The position numbers and the translations under genes were made by a program. From QHXQ01 sp038322995 (GTDB taxonomy: Bacteria; Acidobacteriota; Blastocatellia; Pyrinomonadales; Pyrinomonadaceae), in NCBI GenBank assembly GCA_038322995.1, contig JBBQGM010000029.1:1-48999 (forward strand): a DNA stretch of 48,999 nucleotides, given 5' to 3'. Below are positions 8,021 to 16,456 of this stretch, piece after piece; the stretch's first letter is position 1, and every line of letters starts with the position of its first letter. The notes under the pieces were generated by a model. That model was not told where the DNA came from, searched no databases, and was given only the letters and a program-made list of their open reading frames with translations.

Positions 8021-8947
8021 GTGCGCTGGCGCACGACGGTCGAAGTGGAGCGACGGATAGCTGTGAACGAGTTAGCCATCGAAGCATCGGCTTATCCTAC
8101 GAATGAAGTCCCGGCGGGCCCAGCCGTCGCTACCGAAAAAGAGCATGCCCTACGTGCGCTCTGCCGCGACCTCGGCGCGGTCGTTGTCGCCTACTCCGGC
8201 GGCGTCGATAGTTCCTACGTCGCCCACATCGCCACGGCGGAACTTGGCGCACGCGCGTTGTGCATCACCGGCGACTCGCCGAGCCTTGCCGCACACCAGC
8301 GCACGCAGGCGGACGACATCGCCGCCCGCTTCAACTTCCGACACGAAATTATTCAGACCGAAGAAATGAACGACCCGCGCTACACGGCGAACGCGGGCGA
8401 CCGTTGCTACTTCTGCAAGACCGAACTCTACGACAAACTCGCGCCGCTCGCCGTCGCGCGCGGCTGCGCGTTTGTGGTTGACGGCTCGACGACTGATGAT
8501 CTGGGCGACTACCGGCCCGGCCGCGCCGCCGCGCAAGAACATGGCGTGCGCAGCCCGTTGATTGAAGTCGGCCTGAGCAAAGCGGAGGTGCGCGAACTGA
8601 GTCGGCGCGCGGGGTTGCCTACGTGGGACGCGCCCGCGAGTCCTTGTCTGTCGTCGCGCCTCGCGTACGGGACGCCGGTCACCATCGCGCGCCTGCGCAC
8701 GGTTGATACCGGCGAAGAGATCATGCGCGCGTTGGGCTTTCGTGAGTTTCGCGTGCGCCATCACGACGAACTTGTGCGCCTGGAGATTGCCCCGGCGGAA
8801 CTCGACCGCGCGCTCGACCGCGCCGTTGCGGACGAACTTGCGCGCCGCTTTCGCACACTTGGCTTTCGCTACGTCACGCTCGACCTGCACGGCTTCCGCA
8901 CGGGCGCGATGAATGAGGTCTTAAACGTAGTGACGAGTGCTAAGTAA
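8021..8947 (+). CDS. larE: ATP-dependent sacrificial sulfur transferase LarE
   Basis: A PP-loop enzyme of 308 residues. The ATP-pyrophosphatase loop is AYSGGVDSS (57-65), followed by the family motif GDRCYFCKTELYD (127-138) and SPCLSSRLAYGT (208-218). LarE activates the nickel-pincer nucleotide precursor with ATP and donates the sulfur of its own conserved Cys; C209 lies where I expect that Cys. The resulting cofactor serves lactate racemase and related enzymes. No larA, larB or larC is in view. The GTG at 8021 has no good ribosome site; a GTG at 8063 with GGAG 12 bases upstream is an alternative. The last codons lie inside a period-7 repeat. Confidence 0.9.
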   Translation: MRWRTTVEVERRIAVNELAIEASAYPTNEVPAGPAVATEKEHALRALCRDLGAVVVAYSGGVDSSYVAHIATAELGARALCITGDSPSLAAHQRTQADDIAARFNFRHEIIQTEEMNDPRYTANAGDRCYFCKTELYDKLAPLAVARGCAFVVDGSTTDDLGDYRPGRAAAQEHGVRSPLIEVGLSKAEVRELSRRAGLPTWDAPASPCLSSRLAYGTPVTIARLRTVDTGEEIMRALGFREFRVRHHDELVRLEIAPAELDRALDRAVADELARRFRTLGFRYVTLDLHGFRTGAMNEVLNVVTSAK

Positions 8948-9001
8948 GGCGCGACAAACCGCAACAAGCTTGTCTTAACTCGGCACTTAGCACTCGTCAC
9001 T
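8929..9001. repeat. Period-7 hairpin, AGTGNNN type
   Basis: Two perfectly complementary 17-base arms, 8929-8945 and 8985-9001, flank a 39-base loop. The left arm consists of the 7-base words AGTGACG and AGTGCTA followed by AGT. Read on the reverse strand, the right side continues the rhythm outward as AATGACA, AGTGACG, AGTGCTA, AGTGCCG and AGTTAAG. The left arm encodes the last residues and stop of larE. It may act as a transcriptional end signal between larE and gdhA, but there is no T run. Confidence 0.8.
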
Positions 9002-9027
9002 TGTCATTGCCTTGAGGAGATGAACCG

Positions 9028-10311
9028 ATGGCCACTGCAATTGTTGAAGACCAAATAAAACTGCCAACGGAGACGAACCCGTTCGAGTCGATGATGTCGC
9101 GGTTCGACCGAGCGGCGCAGTTGCTCAACCTCGACCCGGATTTGTACGCCGTGCTGCGCGTGCCGAACCGTGAATTGAAAGTTTATATTCCTGTGCGTAT
9201 GGACTCCGGGCGCATGCAGGTCTTCGAGGGCTTTCGTGTGCAGCACAACTTCGCGCGCGGGCCCGCCAAGGGCGGCATCCGCTATTCGCCCGACGTAACG
9301 CTCGACGAGGTGCGCGCCCTCGCCGCGTGGATGACGTGGAAATGCGCGGTCGTCAACGTGCCGTTCGGCGGCGGTAAGGGCGGCGTGATCTGCGACCCGC
9401 AGCAGATGTCGCTGGGCGAGTTGGAGCGGATGACCCGGCGCTACGCGGCCGAGTTGATCGACTTTATCGGCCCCGAAAAAGATGTGCCTGCGCCCGACAT
9501 GAACACCAACGAGCAGACAATGGCGTGGATTATGGACACGTATTCGATGCACGCGCGCCACACCGTCACGGCAGTCGTCACGGGCAAGCCCATCGACATC
9601 GGCGGCTCCGCCGGCCGCCGCGAAGCGACCGGGCGCGGCTTGCTCTTCGTCATCAACGAAGCGATCAAGCGGTTCAAGATGACGCCGGCCGAGACGCGCG
9701 TGGTCGTGCAAGGCTCAGGCAATGTTGGCGGCATCGGCGCGCAACTGCTGCACGAAGCGGGTTATAAGGTGGTCGCTATCTCGGACATCAACGGTGGCAT
9801 CTACAATCCGGCCGGCATTGACATCCCGGCCGCCTTGGCGCATCTGCGCACCACGCGCTCGTTCGAGGAATATCAGAACGTCGAGCGCGTCTCGAACGAA
9901 GACCTGCTTGAAATTGAGTGTGACGTGCTAGTGCCCGCCGCGACCGAGAATCAGATTCGGTCGGACAATGCCGAACGCATCAAGTGCAAAGTTTTGGCCG
10001 AGGGCGCGAACGGGCCGACGACCGCCGCCGCTGACCAAATTCTGCATAATAAAGGCATTTTCGTGATTCCCGATATTCTGGCGAACGCCGGCGGCGTGAC
10101 GGTCTCGTACTTTGAATGGGTGCAGGATCGCATGGGCTATTTCTGGAAAGAGAACGTCGTCAACGAGCGTTTGCAGGACGTAATGGTTGCTAGTTTTAAC
10201 GACGTGGTGAAGTACGCCGACACGCATGGCGTGGACACGCGCACCGCCGCCTACATGCTGGCGATTGACCGTGTGGCCTACGATACACGGATGCGCGGTA
10301 TCTATGCGTGA
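9028..10311 (+). CDS. gdhA: Glutamate dehydrogenase (Glu/Leu/Phe/Val family)
   Basis: A 427-residue enzyme of the normal hexameric GDH length. The substrate pocket and catalytic Lys are visible as PAKGGIRYSP (K81) and PFGGGKGGV (K117); the Asp in APDMNTN is the conserved proton-transfer residue. The Rossmann domain starts near VVVQGSGNVGGIGAQLL (about 228), with the NAD(P) fingerprint GSGNVG. It interconverts glutamate and 2-oxoglutarate plus ammonia in the cytosol. Cofactor preference cannot be read safely. An AGGAGA site lies upstream of the ATG. It is preceded by the repeat hairpin and looks monocistronic. Confidence 0.94.
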   Translation: MATAIVEDQIKLPTETNPFESMMSRFDRAAQLLNLDPDLYAVLRVPNRELKVYIPVRMDSGRMQVFEGFRVQHNFARGPAKGGIRYSPDVTLDEVRALAAWMTWKCAVVNVPFGGGKGGVICDPQQMSLGELERMTRRYAAELIDFIGPEKDVPAPDMNTNEQTMAWIMDTYSMHARHTVTAVVTGKPIDIGGSAGRREATGRGLLFVINEAIKRFKMTPAETRVVVQGSGNVGGIGAQLLHEAGYKVVAISDINGGIYNPAGIDIPAALAHLRTTRSFEEYQNVERVSNEDLLEIECDVLVPAATENQIRSDNAERIKCKVLAEGANGPTTAAADQILHNKGIFVIPDILANAGGVTVSYFEWVQDRMGYFWKENVVNERLQDVMVASFNDVVKYADTHGVDTRTAAYMLAIDRVAYDTRMRGIYA

Positions 10312-10850
10312 CAAAAACGTGTGTGGCTTTTAGTGGCTAAGCAGTGAAAATGTCTTGATTTCCACGCGAATCTAAGATATGGTTTGCCGGGGTTTATTAT
10401 TCGGGCACAAGTTGTGGCACGTGTGTGCGGGCGTGCAAACGTTCCGCACAATGAACTCTGACGTTGACAGCACGCTACTGTTTACGTATAAGCAGTAACG
10501 CACATTTTGCAAAACGAGACATTAACAGTAACAGTTGAGAGGCGCGTAGAGGCAGAACTAGCGCCCGCGAACTTCTTACAGAGTTCGGCTCCTCTCGCTG
10601 CTCCGCTCCTGCTACAAGCCGTTGACGGTCGAGGGCGGTGGCAGTTTTACTTTGACTTTGGGTTGTACGCTTGTAGTTTGGAGCGTCTGCGTCGCGGTTG
10701 GTCGTTACCGGGTCGCGCGTGAGTTACAGGTTCTACATGCCAATGGCTAAGCACCAGCACATAGTAGTCCTGCACGCCGCGCCGGCGACACTAACAGCGC
10801 AGTCGCCCCTGCCCGCAAAAGTACCTTACTCATTTCGCTGGAGGAATGCG
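10312..10850. other. Intergenic region and leader before the OmpA-family gene
   Basis: No credible coding sequence is seen in these 539 bases; a short TTG-initiated frame at 10507-10722 lacks a ribosome site. Contents: a weak promoter-like pair at 10355-10383 (TTGATT, 17 bases, TATGGT), a hairpin with 7-base arms TGTGCGG/CCGCACA at 10424-10450, a strong promoter at 10464-10492, and then a leader of about 350 bases before the ATG at 10851. The leader is unexplained. Confidence 0.6.
10464..10492 (+). promoter_or_regulatory. Sigma-70 type promoter for the OmpA-family gene
   Basis: TTGACA at 10464-10469 and TATAAG at 10487-10492 are separated by exactly 17 bases; all six -35 bases and five of six -10 bases match the consensus. 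Transcription would begin near 10499. Confidence 0.65.
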
Positions 10851-13361
10851 ATGAGATTGGCGAGAAGAGCGTCGTTGGTGGCGTTCACATTGTTGACGCT
10901 GTGTGCCGCAGCGTCAGCGCAAACGCTCAGGTCGGAAGGTGATCCGCGCAACATCGCCCCGACCGTCGGCACGGGTGGCGCGCCCGGCGGCCCAACAGGG
11001 CTGTTCACCATTTACGACGGCCAGACACTGCGTAAAAAAGAATTTACTTTCAGTGTCGCCTATAGCAACTTCGACCGTGACCCCGGCAACGTGGACATCA
11101 CGGAAGTGCCGGTTAGTTTCCAACTCGGCTTGGGCGATCATCTGGAGGTGTTCTTCAACACCGACGCCTATCGCGGCGTGAAGGTCAGCACCCCATCGCA
11201 ATTGTCGAGTTTCTATCTACCGAACTCGCAGTTGTTTTTATCGACGCCGACGATTAGCCCAGCGGGCGTGGTGACCTTTACCCCGAACCAGTTGCGTAGC
11301 GGCGGCATCGTCGTGCAGACGCCGCTGGCTGCAACTGCCCGTGGATTTCCGACCACGATTGCGCGCCTGCCGGGCGGGCCTTTCTTCGTGCCATTCCCGT
11401 TCACCGGCGGCACGGCCGCTGGTTTCGGATTCAACCTCGCGGCCGTCCCGTTCTCGGCCCAGTTGGGCCCGGCTTCAGGCGGGAGTAGTAATTACGGCGC
11501 TGCCGGTAACTTCCCCGGCATCGGTTCGCCGGTCGGCAGTATCCTGCCGGGCATTATCCTGACGACTAGGACAATACCGGCGACCCTGACGACCCGTGCA
11601 CAAATCGTGCCGGCCACGTTCACCATTGCACCCTCGTACCTGCCGGATGCGCCCTTCATCAACCGGCTCTATGGCGAATCAAGTTTCAGCACCTACACGG
11701 CGGGCGCGAAGATCGCGCTGACTAGCCCTGAGCGTGCGTTCTCGGTGGCCATCGTACCGTTCTATCGTTGGTACGCCGATGATGGGATTGACGCGCAAGG
11801 CTTCAACCAATTGCAGCGCGGAGCCAGCCCCGGCGGCACAAAAGGCGACATTGGCCTGATCGGCGCTGTGAGCGGCCGGTTGAGCAAGCACGTCAATTTG
11901 ACGGCTAACGGCGGCGCGATTCTCAACAGCAATCCGAAGACGGAAGCGTTGGGTAATGGGGATGTCGCATTGCTCGACCGCCCGGACGAGTTTATCGCGG
12001 GCCTCGGCTTTGACTTTCCGGTCAACAAGCACTTCCAACCGATCATCGAGTTGAAGTCGGTGCGCTACTTCGGCGGGCGCACGCCTAATGCATTCCAGAA
12101 CAATCCCGTCGAATTTTTGGGTGGTGTGCGTATCTTCCCGCGCCGTTGGTTCGGCATGAGCGCGTGGTATCGCATGCACCTGAATCAGCAGGGCGACCGC
12201 ATCTTCAACAACTCGAATGCGAGCGACTTCCCGGCAGGCTTTATCCGCTCGGAAGACCCGCACGGCTTCGGCTTCCAGTTCTTCGCCGGCCACCGCAATC
12301 TGCGTGCGCCTATCGAGTTGCCGAACCAGGCTCCGACCGTGACGGTAACGGCCAGCCAAGCCGCGCTCACGCTACCGTGCCGCGAAGGCTTCCGCTCGCT
12401 AACCTGCACGCCGTCGAACCCGTCATCGGTGCAGCTTACCGCGAACGCCAACGACCCGGATGGCGACACGCTGCTCTACACTTGGTCAACGACCGGCGGG
12501 CGCATCACAGGCGATGGCCCGAACGTGACATGGGACTTGTCGGGCGTCACGCCCGGCTCGTACACGGCGACGGTTGAGGTCGACGATGGCTGCGGCTGCA
12601 TCGCCTTCTCGACCACTACAGTGGACGCAACGGAATGCACCGACTGTCTGAGCGAGGAAGAGATCGCACGGCGGGCGACGCCCGTGTGCCCGACCATCGC
12701 GGTGGACTGCCCGACGGGGCTGACGTTAGCCGGTCAGCCGATCACTTTCACGGCGAACGCGACTGGTGGTGACCCGAATGTGACGCCGACCTACAACTGG
12801 ACGGTCTCGGCGGGCACAATCAGCAGCGGTCAGGGCACTAGCTCGATCACTGTTGACACGGCTGGCTTGGCCAGCGGGTCGTCCGTCACCGGGACAGTTA
12901 GTCTGGGTGGATTTGCGGCGACCTGCGCGGCTTCGCAGTCTTGCACGGCGCAGATCAACGCACAGCAGAATCCGACGAAGTTCGATGAGTTTGGCAACAT
13001 CAATCGCAACGACGAGAAGGCCAGACTCGACAACTTCGCCAATGAACTGCAAGGTCAGCCCGGCGCACAAGGCTACATCATCGGTTACGGTGGTCGTAGA
13101 GGCCGCGCCGGTGAAGCGCAGACCCGCGCCGACCGTGCGAAGGACTATCTGGTCAATTCGCGCGGCATCGATGCCGGCCGGCTCGTGACCGTCGATGGTG
13201 GCTTCAAGGAAGAAGCGGCCACCGAACTCTGGACTGTGCCCGCAGGCGCGACCCCGCCGACGGCTTCGCCCTCAGTGGACGCCAGTGAGGTAAAAACCAC
13301 CGCTGCCCCGCGCCGTACTACGCGCCGCGGCCGTCGTCGTGGTCATGACGACGAAGAGTAA
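10851..13361 (+). CDS. OmpA-family outer-membrane protein with PKD/Ig-like domains
   Basis: The ATG at 10851 is chosen because GGAGG lies six bases upstream and the product then begins with a signal peptide (MRLARRASLVAFTLLTLCAAASAQ); an upstream in-frame GTG at 10698 has neither. The mature protein (836 residues in all) has an N-terminal region of about 450 residues with beta-barrel-like alternation, two Ig/PKD-like domains (about 490-580, NDPDGDTLLYTWSTTGG, and about 620-700) and a C-terminal OmpA-like domain (about 715-800, FDEFGNINRNDEKARLDNFA). The tail is rich in Arg and acidic residues. It probably links outer membrane and cell wall, although the Asp usual for diaminopimelate binding is not evident. 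A strong terminator follows. Confidence 0.85.
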   Translation: MRLARRASLVAFTLLTLCAAASAQTLRSEGDPRNIAPTVGTGGAPGGPTGLFTIYDGQTLRKKEFTFSVAYSNFDRDPGNVDITEVPVSFQLGLGDHLEVFFNTDAYRGVKVSTPSQLSSFYLPNSQLFLSTPTISPAGVVTFTPNQLRSGGIVVQTPLAATARGFPTTIARLPGGPFFVPFPFTGGTAAGFGFNLAAVPFSAQLGPASGGSSNYGAAGNFPGIGSPVGSILPGIILTTRTIPATLTTRAQIVPATFTIAPSYLPDAPFINRLYGESSFSTYTAGAKIALTSPERAFSVAIVPFYRWYADDGIDAQGFNQLQRGASPGGTKGDIGLIGAVSGRLSKHVNLTANGGAILNSNPKTEALGNGDVALLDRPDEFIAGLGFDFPVNKHFQPIIELKSVRYFGGRTPNAFQNNPVEFLGGVRIFPRRWFGMSAWYRMHLNQQGDRIFNNSNASDFPAGFIRSEDPHGFGFQFFAGHRNLRAPIELPNQAPTVTVTASQAALTLPCREGFRSLTCTPSNPSSVQLTANANDPDGDTLLYTWSTTGGRITGDGPNVTWDLSGVTPGSYTATVEVDDGCGCIAFSTTTVDATECTDCLSEEEIARRATPVCPTIAVDCPTGLTLAGQPITFTANATGGDPNVTPTYNWTVSAGTISSGQGTSSITVDTAGLASGSSVTGTVSLGGFAATCAASQSCTAQINAQQNPTKFDEFGNINRNDEKARLDNFANELQGQPGAQGYIIGYGGRRGRAGEAQTRADRAKDYLVNSRGIDAGRLVTVDGGFKEEAATELWTVPAGATPPTASPSVDASEVKTTAAPRRTTRRGRRRGHDDEE

Positions 13362-13412
13362 GCGGCTAACTTAACGCTCGCGTCTGACAGCTAAAGGCGC
13401 GACCTGAACCGC

Positions 13413-13455
13413 ACGCGGGCGATGTTTCCAACGAGACATCGCCCGCGTCGTTTTT
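13413..13455 (+). terminator. Rho-independent terminator after the OmpA-family gene
   Basis: Perfect 13-base arms, ACGCGGGCGATGT (13413-13425) and its complement (13436-13448), enclose a 10-base loop and are followed by CG and five Ts (13451-13455). Confidence 0.9.
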
Positions 13456-13574
13456 CGGCCCCGAAGCGCAATCAGTAAACCGTAAATGGGAAGAGAAACG
13501 GTCGGTTTTATCTATTCACGATTCATGATTAGGGTACAACTGGCGTAAACGCCCCTCGCATCCTAACCGGTGGT

Positions 13575-13604
13575 TTGTTCTTCCAAGATATTTCCAGTTA
13601 TACA
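13575..13604 (+). promoter_or_regulatory. Weak promoter candidate for the propeller gene
   Basis: TTGTTC at 13575-13580 and TATACA at 13599-13604 are separated by 18 bases; matches are only three and four of six. It is plausible because the upstream unit ends at a strong terminator and the next gene needs its own promoter. Confidence 0.3.
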
Positions 13605-13675
13605 CGGCGGCGGCGCTACATCTCGCGCCGTTCGCCACAACTATTCAGCGCCGCGCAAATGAGGGTTTTTAGTTG

Positions 13676-16084
13676 ATGAGAAAAAAATTGTTCTTAGCTC
13701 TTGCCTTGATAATAATCGCGCCCGGTGCGCCGCGCGCGGGCAGCGTTGCTGCAACTGCCCGCGCCTCTGAGCATATAGCGACGACCACCGACGGCGCGGC
13801 GCAACCCGTCGATTGGGAGAGTACCGGCCCGATGGGCGGCGACGTGCGCGCCCTGGCCATCGATCCACGCGACCCGCAACATCTCTTCTTCGGCACGATT
13901 GACGGCCAGCTTTACACCTCGCGCGACGGCGCGGCCCACTGGACACGTGTGGCCAGCTTCAATCATCCGGGGCTCTACATCGACAACATCATCATCGATC
14001 CGCGCGCCACGAATACGCTCTACGCCGCCGCGCACAGACACAAAGAGCCGGGCGGCTTCTTCAAGACGACTGACGGCGGGCAGACGTGGCGCGAGTCCGT
14101 CGAACTGAAAACCGAGTCTGTCTTTGCGCTCACGCAAGCGCCGTCCGATCCGAACGTCCTCATCGCGGGCACACACACCGGCGTCTTCCGCTCGCAGGAT
14201 GCGGGCGACACTTGGACGCAGTTGCCGACCACGGCTTATCCGGACATCCGCGATGTGGAGTCCATCGATGTCGATCCGCGTAACGCCGATCACATCTATG
14301 CCGGCACGTGGCACTTGCCGTGGAAGACCGAGGATGGCGGGCAAACATGGTTCTCCGTCAAGAACGGTATCATCGACGACTCGGACGTATTCGCCATTGA
14401 GATCGATCAGCGCAATCCCGAACATCTGTTCATGTCCGCGTGTAGCGGTATCTATGAGTCGAAGAATGCGGGCGCACTGTTTCATAAGGTGCAGGGCATT
14501 CCTTCGCAGTCGCGCCGCACGCGCGACATCTTGCAAAACCCCGCGCTGCCTGCCGCCATCTACGCCGGCACGACCGAAGGCTTCTGGCGCAGCTTGAACG
14601 GCGGCGCATCATGGATGCTGACCACCTCACGCAAACTCGAAATAAACGCTATCGTCGTCCATCCCGACACGCCACAGGTTATCTTTCTCGGCACGAACAA
14701 CTACGGCGTGATGGTCTCGCGCGACGGCGGCAAGTCGTTCGCGCCCAGCAATCAAGGCTACTCGGGCCGGCGCGCTTACTTGCTCCTGCCTGACCGCGAA
14801 CAAGCGGGCCGCATCTATGCCGCGACCATCAACACCGCGACCGGCGGCGGTTTCTTCTTCGTCAGTAACGATAGCGGCGCGACGTGGCAACCTTCGATGC
14901 GCGACATGCCGGATCGCTTGATCACCTATGCAATGCTGCAAGACCGGGGCAACGCCAATACCCTCTATCTCGGCACTAATCTGGGGCTTTATCGCTCGCT
15001 CGACCGGGGCGCATCATGGGCCTCCATCGGTGCGCCAAGCGTGGCCGCGCCAAAAGCGCGGCGGCCAACCAGACGCCGCGCCACAACTGCCACGCGCAAG
15101 GGTGCGACTAGCGCCCGCACGACTGCGGCCAATGCGCAGCCGACCGCGCCGCCCGTTGCCAGCACCGGCAGCAGCGAACGCGCGCAGATGAAAGAGGCGC
15201 AGGCGGCGCTGGCGGCCGCAGGCTACGATGTAGGCACGCCTGACGGTGTCGCGGGGCCGCGCACGGTCACGGCCTTGCGCCAGTTACAAACCGATAAGCA
15301 ACTGCCCCTCACGGGCTTGCTGGACGAACCGACGCTCGTCGCGCTCGGCCTCGGCGGCGGCAAACAGACGCTCGGTCTCGCGCAGGGTATGCAGACCGCG
15401 CCCATTGGTCTGACCGAGACGGTCAATGCGCTCGCCTACATGGATGATGCGGCCGGGCCCGTTATCCTGGCCGCGACGAACAACGGTCTCTATCGCACCG
15501 TCGATCCTGTGAAGGGTTGGACAAAGATGCCTTTTGGCACTGGTTTAGACGCGCGAACGCTCTGCGTCTCGACCTCCGCGCAGATGCCACAAACCATCTG
15601 GGTCGGCACGTCGAAGTCGGGCGTGCTCGTTTCGCGCGACGCCGGGCAGACGTGGGCACAGGTTGAAGGCATCACGCCGGCCGCGCCGATTAACGTCATC
15701 GCGCAAGATCCGCAGCGACCTGCATATATCTACGTGGGCACAACACAACAATTGCTCCTGTCGCACGACGGCGGCGAGCGTTGGCAGCGGCGCGGCGGCA
15801 ACTTGCCCTACGGCAGTTACACCGCGATCCTGATTAATCCGAGCAACACCGATGAGATGTTTGTCGGCAGCGCCTATGAGCGGGAGGATGGTAACGGCGT
15901 CTTTCACTCGACCGATGCCGGCATGACGTGGAAGCGGATCGATCCGGCTCTGCCTAGCCGGCGCGTCTGGACGCTGGCCTTCGATCAGCGCGACCCGAAT
16001 CGCCTCCTCGTCGGCTCACACTCTGCCGGTGTCTTTATCGCCAATCGGGCAGTCAACGATGTGACCGCCGCCACGGCTAAATGA
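13676..16084 (+). CDS. Exported two-propeller (BNR/sortilin-like) protein with PG-binding domain
   Basis: ATG 13676 with GAGGG upstream begins a signal peptide (KKLFLALALIIIAPGAPRAG). The roughly 800-residue product has two beta-propeller regions built from BNR-type units, recognisable by repeated S-x-D-x-G-x-T-W (ttDGGQTW, SQDAGDTW, SNDSGATW, SRDAGQTW, STDAGMTW), at about 35-445 and 575-795. Between them lie an Ala/Thr/Arg-rich linker (about 455-505) and a peptidoglycan-binding type 1 domain (about 505-562: QAALAAAGYDVGTPDGVAGPRT). The design suggests an envelope protein that is held on the cell wall through its middle. The ligand of the propellers is unknown. Confidence 0.87.
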   Translation: MRKKLFLALALIIIAPGAPRAGSVAATARASEHIATTTDGAAQPVDWESTGPMGGDVRALAIDPRDPQHLFFGTIDGQLYTSRDGAAHWTRVASFNHPGLYIDNIIIDPRATNTLYAAAHRHKEPGGFFKTTDGGQTWRESVELKTESVFALTQAPSDPNVLIAGTHTGVFRSQDAGDTWTQLPTTAYPDIRDVESIDVDPRNADHIYAGTWHLPWKTEDGGQTWFSVKNGIIDDSDVFAIEIDQRNPEHLFMSACSGIYESKNAGALFHKVQGIPSQSRRTRDILQNPALPAAIYAGTTEGFWRSLNGGASWMLTTSRKLEINAIVVHPDTPQVIFLGTNNYGVMVSRDGGKSFAPSNQGYSGRRAYLLLPDREQAGRIYAATINTATGGGFFFVSNDSGATWQPSMRDMPDRLITYAMLQDRGNANTLYLGTNLGLYRSLDRGASWASIGAPSVAAPKARRPTRRRATTATRKGATSARTTAANAQPTAPPVASTGSSERAQMKEAQAALAAAGYDVGTPDGVAGPRTVTALRQLQTDKQLPLTGLLDEPTLVALGLGGGKQTLGLAQGMQTAPIGLTETVNALAYMDDAAGPVILAATNNGLYRTVDPVKGWTKMPFGTGLDARTLCVSTSAQMPQTIWVGTSKSGVLVSRDAGQTWAQVEGITPAAPINVIAQDPQRPAYIYVGTTQQLLLSHDGGERWQRRGGNLPYGSYTAILINPSNTDEMFVGSAYEREDGNGVFHSTDAGMTWKRIDPALPSRRVWTLAFDQRDPNRLLVGSHSAGVFIANRAVNDVTAATAK

Positions 16085-16456
16085 GCGGGCCGCCAGGCGA
16101 TAGCGCGCATCGCCCGGCCCAGCACAACATTCGTGCTGCAACAGTCTGGAAGTAGCAGCAAGATCGCATAATTGGGGCGCACGCTTTTGCTCCGCCGTCA
16201 ATCGGGCGCGTGGACGAATGCGCGGGCCGTCTTGCGTATCAAGCTTCAGATTGTATATATTCCCTGCGGCCGGTCTCGCCTACCGTTGCTCACCGGGCAA
16301 GCGCTGCTCGGGCCTGATGAGTGTTTGATCACTGCGCGGGTGTCGCCGCACGTATTTTGACACCGATTAACGATTGTTTTTGTCCAGCACAGTTCCGTCC
16401 GCCCGCCTGTCAATTCGCTTGTGTCGAAATGGCTCTCTAGGGATTCTCAATAGCCG
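16085..16456. other. Intergenic region before the kinase operon
   Basis: A hairpin at 16087-16120 (GGGCCG, three-base bulge, GGCGAT pairing with ATCGCCCGGCCC, no T run) follows the propeller gene and may end its transcript weakly. A promoter candidate lies at 16232-16261. No coding frame is credible. Confidence 0.5.
16232..16261 (+). promoter_or_regulatory. Promoter candidate for the kinase operon
   Basis: TATATT (16256-16261, five of six) lies 18 bases after TTGCGT (16232-16237, three of six). It would give a leader of about 190 bases to the ATG at 16457. Confidence 0.35.

Larger units (their letters stand above)
13362..13675. other. Intergenic region between OmpA-family and propeller genes
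   Basis: It holds the terminator at 13413-13455, a short period-7 stretch near 13505-13535 (reverse strand AATCATG, AATCGTG, AATAGAT) and a weak promoter candidate at 13575-13604. Nothing coding is seen. Confidence 0.55.

Noticed and set aside
10507..10722. Possible 71-codon gene in the OmpA leader
   Set aside because: TTG start without a ribosome site, no recognisable composition, and it lies in a predicted untranslated leader.
13694..14536. Minus-strand open frame of 280 codons
   Set aside because: It is antisense to the BNR propeller repeats, which are clearly coding on the plus strand.
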